Shown here piece by piece: positions 34,792 to 35,876 of a DNA stretch of 35,876 nucleotides (within the stretch, counting starts at the first letter, position 1; every line of letters begins with the position of its first letter). The DNA is taken from contig SVTI01000017.1 of the NCBI GenBank assembly GCA_015063855.1, positions 1-35,876 of the forward strand, given 5' to 3'. The notes beneath the pieces were generated by a model. It was not told the origin of the DNA, ran no database searches, and was given only the letters and a program-made list of their open reading frames with translations. Origin of the DNA: Oscillospiraceae bacterium. GTDB taxonomy: Bacteria; Bacillota; Clostridia; Oscillospirales; CAG-272. The translations under genes were made by a program, and so were the position numbers.

Positions 34792-34815
34792 CTCTGATAC
34801 CTCACATATACCCAA

Positions 34816-34830
34816 GCGGGTCCGACCCGC
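34816..34830 (-). repeat. Dispersed repeat fragment R7 (hairpin only)
   Basis: GCGGGTCCGACCCGC, a perfect hairpin identical to the one in R8 at 35635-35649. Only the tail of the unit is present, directly before the terminator. Confidence 0.6.
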
Positions 34831-34876
34831 AAGAAAACCGCCTCGTCTCTGAAAATAAGAGCGGGGCGGTTTTTCT
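34831..34876 (+). terminator. Bidirectional terminator between PQ-loop-like and XRE genes
   Basis: Long stem AAGAAAACCGCC.../...GGGCGGTTTTTCTT with two mismatches and a loop around GAAAATAA, T-rich on both strands. Confidence 0.85.
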
Positions 34877-34948
34877 TGATATAAAATCGACAGAGATATT
34901 CTCTGCCGATTAATTACTTTATACTCACCTATTATATTAAACCAATTA

Positions 34949-35212
34949 TCATAATTCGATATCGTTTTCATCACCGCAGAGCCAATCCATTGTTACTCCT
35001 AAAGCCTTTGAAAGCATACGGAGCTCCGCATCACATACATGTCGTTGATTCTTTTCTATTCTCGAAATTATAAGCGGTGTTATATCCATACCCATAAGCT
35101 GCATTTTCCTCGCAAGATCATCCTGTGTTAACGGAGGCTTGTGCAAAGCACGTCCTAATCTGACACGATCGGAGCATATATTGCCTTTTATTAAAAACAT
35201 TGATTTATTCAT
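34949..35212 (-). CDS. XRE-family helix-turn-helix regulator
   Basis: An 87-residue protein that is almost entirely one Cro/CI-type domain. LTQDDLARKMQLMG, then ITPLIISRIEKNQRHVCDAEL and LRMLSKALGVTMDWLCGDEN give the five-helix pattern, with recognition helix around TPLIISRIE. RBS GAGGGAT before ATG. It is divergent from the SLOG-type gene; the gap carries two matching palindromes that could be its operators. XRE genes of this size commonly accompany small accessory or phage-like units. Confidence 0.9.
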   Translation of the reverse strand: MNKSMFLIKGNICSDRVRLGRALHKPPLTQDDLARKMQLMGMDITPLIISRIEKNQRHVCDAELRMLSKALGVTMDWLCGDENDIEL

Positions 35213-35235
35213 TCTATCCCTCGTTATATCATGAT

Positions 35236-35252
35236 TAGATATTTATTATCTA
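35236..35252. promoter_or_regulatory. Candidate XRE operator 1
   Basis: TAGAT-N7-ATCTA, 23 bases upstream of the XRE start and just before the -35 of the SLOG promoter. Confidence 0.55.
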
Positions 35253-35255
35253 CTA

Positions 35256-35283
35256 TTGATTTTAAACTAATTCATGATATAAT
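35256..35283 (+). promoter_or_regulatory. Sigma-A promoter of the SLOG-type gene
   Basis: TTGATT (35256-35261), 16 bases, extended -10 TGA-TATAAT (35278-35283), flanked on both sides by TAGAT-N7-ATCTA palindromes. Confidence 0.75.
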
Positions 35284-35294
35284 GTAGAATAGAG

Positions 35295-35311
35295 TAGATT
35301 AAAATAATCTA
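35295..35311. promoter_or_regulatory. Candidate XRE operator 2
   Basis: The same TAGAT-N7-ATCTA pattern inside a longer perfect inverted repeat (AGAGTAGATTA/TAATCTACTCT, 35291-35315), near the expected transcription start. Confidence 0.6.
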
Positions 35312-35346
35312 CTCTGGATATTTATATTAAATTTTGTGAGGTATAT

Positions 35347-35820
35347 ATGACCTGTACGTTTTTTGGACACCGAGATGCAAACGAAAGCATCGCTCCTCTA
35401 CTTAAGAAAGAAATAATAAAATTGATAGAGTACAATGGGGTAACCACCTTTTATATCGGAAATCACGGCAGGTTCGATACCATGGCTGAATCTATATTAC
35501 ATAAGCTAAAGGTAATTTATCCTCATATAACGTATTATATTGCAGGCATCGGCCTGCAGCGAATACTCGAGTATGAAGTTAACTATAACCGTTTCTGCAG
35601 TACCCGAAATAAGCCAAGCGATAAATTACAGTTTGCGGGTCCGACCCGCGGCGGTGAATCGGGCATGAAGTTATCTATAACCGTTTCTGCAGTACCCGAA
35701 ATAAGCCAAGCGATAAATTACAGTTTATCGAGCAGTTTACCGGAACGATATGTCTTAAATAATGCGAAGAGCACTGTCAAAAAGCCTTCTCTAGCAAGAG
35801 AAGGTGGCATTGTCAGGTGA
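35347..35820 (+). pseudogene. SLOG/DUF1273 (YpsA-like) gene cut short by repeat insertion
   Basis: The first 61 residues (MTCTFFGHRDANES, then LIEYNGVTTFYIGNHGRFD and LHKLKVIYPHITYYI) match the N-terminal half of YpsA-like SLOG proteins, which bind nucleotide-type ligands in a Rossmann-like fold and are usually 130-190 residues. From about base 35530 the frame leaves the family and is translated from two tandem repeat units and then another element, giving a low-meaning tail (CSTRNKPSDKLQF..., KKPSLAREGG). The second half of the fold is missing, so the product is probably non-functional. Promoter and RBS (GTGAGG) are intact. A truncated but stable N-terminal protein cannot be ruled out. Confidence 0.8.
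35530..35726 (-). repeat. Dispersed modular repeat, copy R8, two tandem units
   Basis: On the minus strand two units follow each other with a 92-base period; a 52-base block is identical at 35583-35634 and 35675-35726. Inner marks are TTATTTCGGGTACTGCAGAA and TTCATGCCCGATTCACC, and the tails are GCGGGTCGGACCCGC (35635-35649) and the decayed GCAGGCCGATGCCTGC (about 35534-35549). Confidence 0.88.
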
Positions 35821-35870
35821 ATTTCAGCAAACAAAAAATTATCATTTAGCCCTGACAATGACGGATGAGT
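35773..35870 (+). repeat. MITE-like element with two nested inverted repeats
   Basis: Contains the hairpin CCTTCTCT-AGCA-AGAGAAGG (35785-35804), then GGTGGC and ATTGTCAGG (35809-35817) paired with CCTGACAAT (35851-35859), and ends GACGGATGAG. From memory, AAGGTGGC...TGACGGATGAG elements recur in gut Firmicutes genomes; I could not search. It continues to near the window end. Confidence 0.6.
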
Positions 35871-35876
35871 AGATCG

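Overview
The window looks like a chromosomal segment of an uncultured gut or rumen Clostridia (Firmicutes). This is suggested by lipoproteins with short '-ASCG' lipoboxes, strong AGGAGG-type ribosome sites, sigma-A promoters of the TTGACA-16/17-TATAAT type, BspA-like leucine-rich repeat proteins, S-layer homology domains, and many hairpin-T-tract terminators. No rRNA, tRNA or CRISPR array was seen.

Layout. (1) 1-3.3 kb: a decayed IS200/IS605-type transposase end, then a minus-strand operon of zinc dehydrogenase, enolase-superfamily dehydratase and DapA-family aldolase, which reads as a non-phosphorylated sugar-acid pathway. (2) 3.4-8.7 kb: three lipoprotein genes in a row (DUF4838 glycosidase-like, unknown acidic-linker protein, sugar-type solute-binding protein); the first two have their own near-consensus promoters, the third only a clear -10 box. 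(3) 9.0-11.8 kb: trkA-trkH potassium uptake operon on the minus strand. (4) 11.8-22.0 kb: an accessory surface-protein island. It starts with 1.3 kb of repeats and unassigned DNA. Two coupled right-handed beta-helix (tail-spike-like) genes follow, then a BspA-like LRR gene, a third beta-helix copy with no start signals, and an inverted second LRR gene sharing a duplicated module with the first. (5) 22.3-26.4 kb: an OFA-type MFS carrier, a LysR regulator, and a TRAP-type permease with a very small partner. (6) 26.5-31.1 kb: a four-gene dlt-like operon (carrier protein, MBOAT, SGNH-like protein, adenylating ligase) likely to acylate an extracellular polymer. (7) 31.2-35.9 kb: a propeller-SLH surface protein, a LysR gene divergent from a small PQ-loop-like membrane protein, and an XRE regulator facing a broken SLOG-family gene.

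A modular dispersed repeat (about 80-100 bp units ending in a GC-rich hairpin and often a T-run) recurs at 8.7-9.0, 12.0-12.2, 12.7-12.9, 33.4, 34.8 and 35.5-35.7 kb. Its hairpin end repeatedly abuts or enters the 3' end of a gene; it supplies the last codons of one LysR gene and has replaced the C-terminal part of the SLOG gene.

The most interesting parts are the tail-spike-like beta-helix family with a promoterless third copy and mosaic identity, the shared-module LRR pair in inverted orientation around that copy, the repeat family, and the dlt-like operon of uncertain acyl substrate. All function calls rest on reading motifs by eye; no database search was possible.
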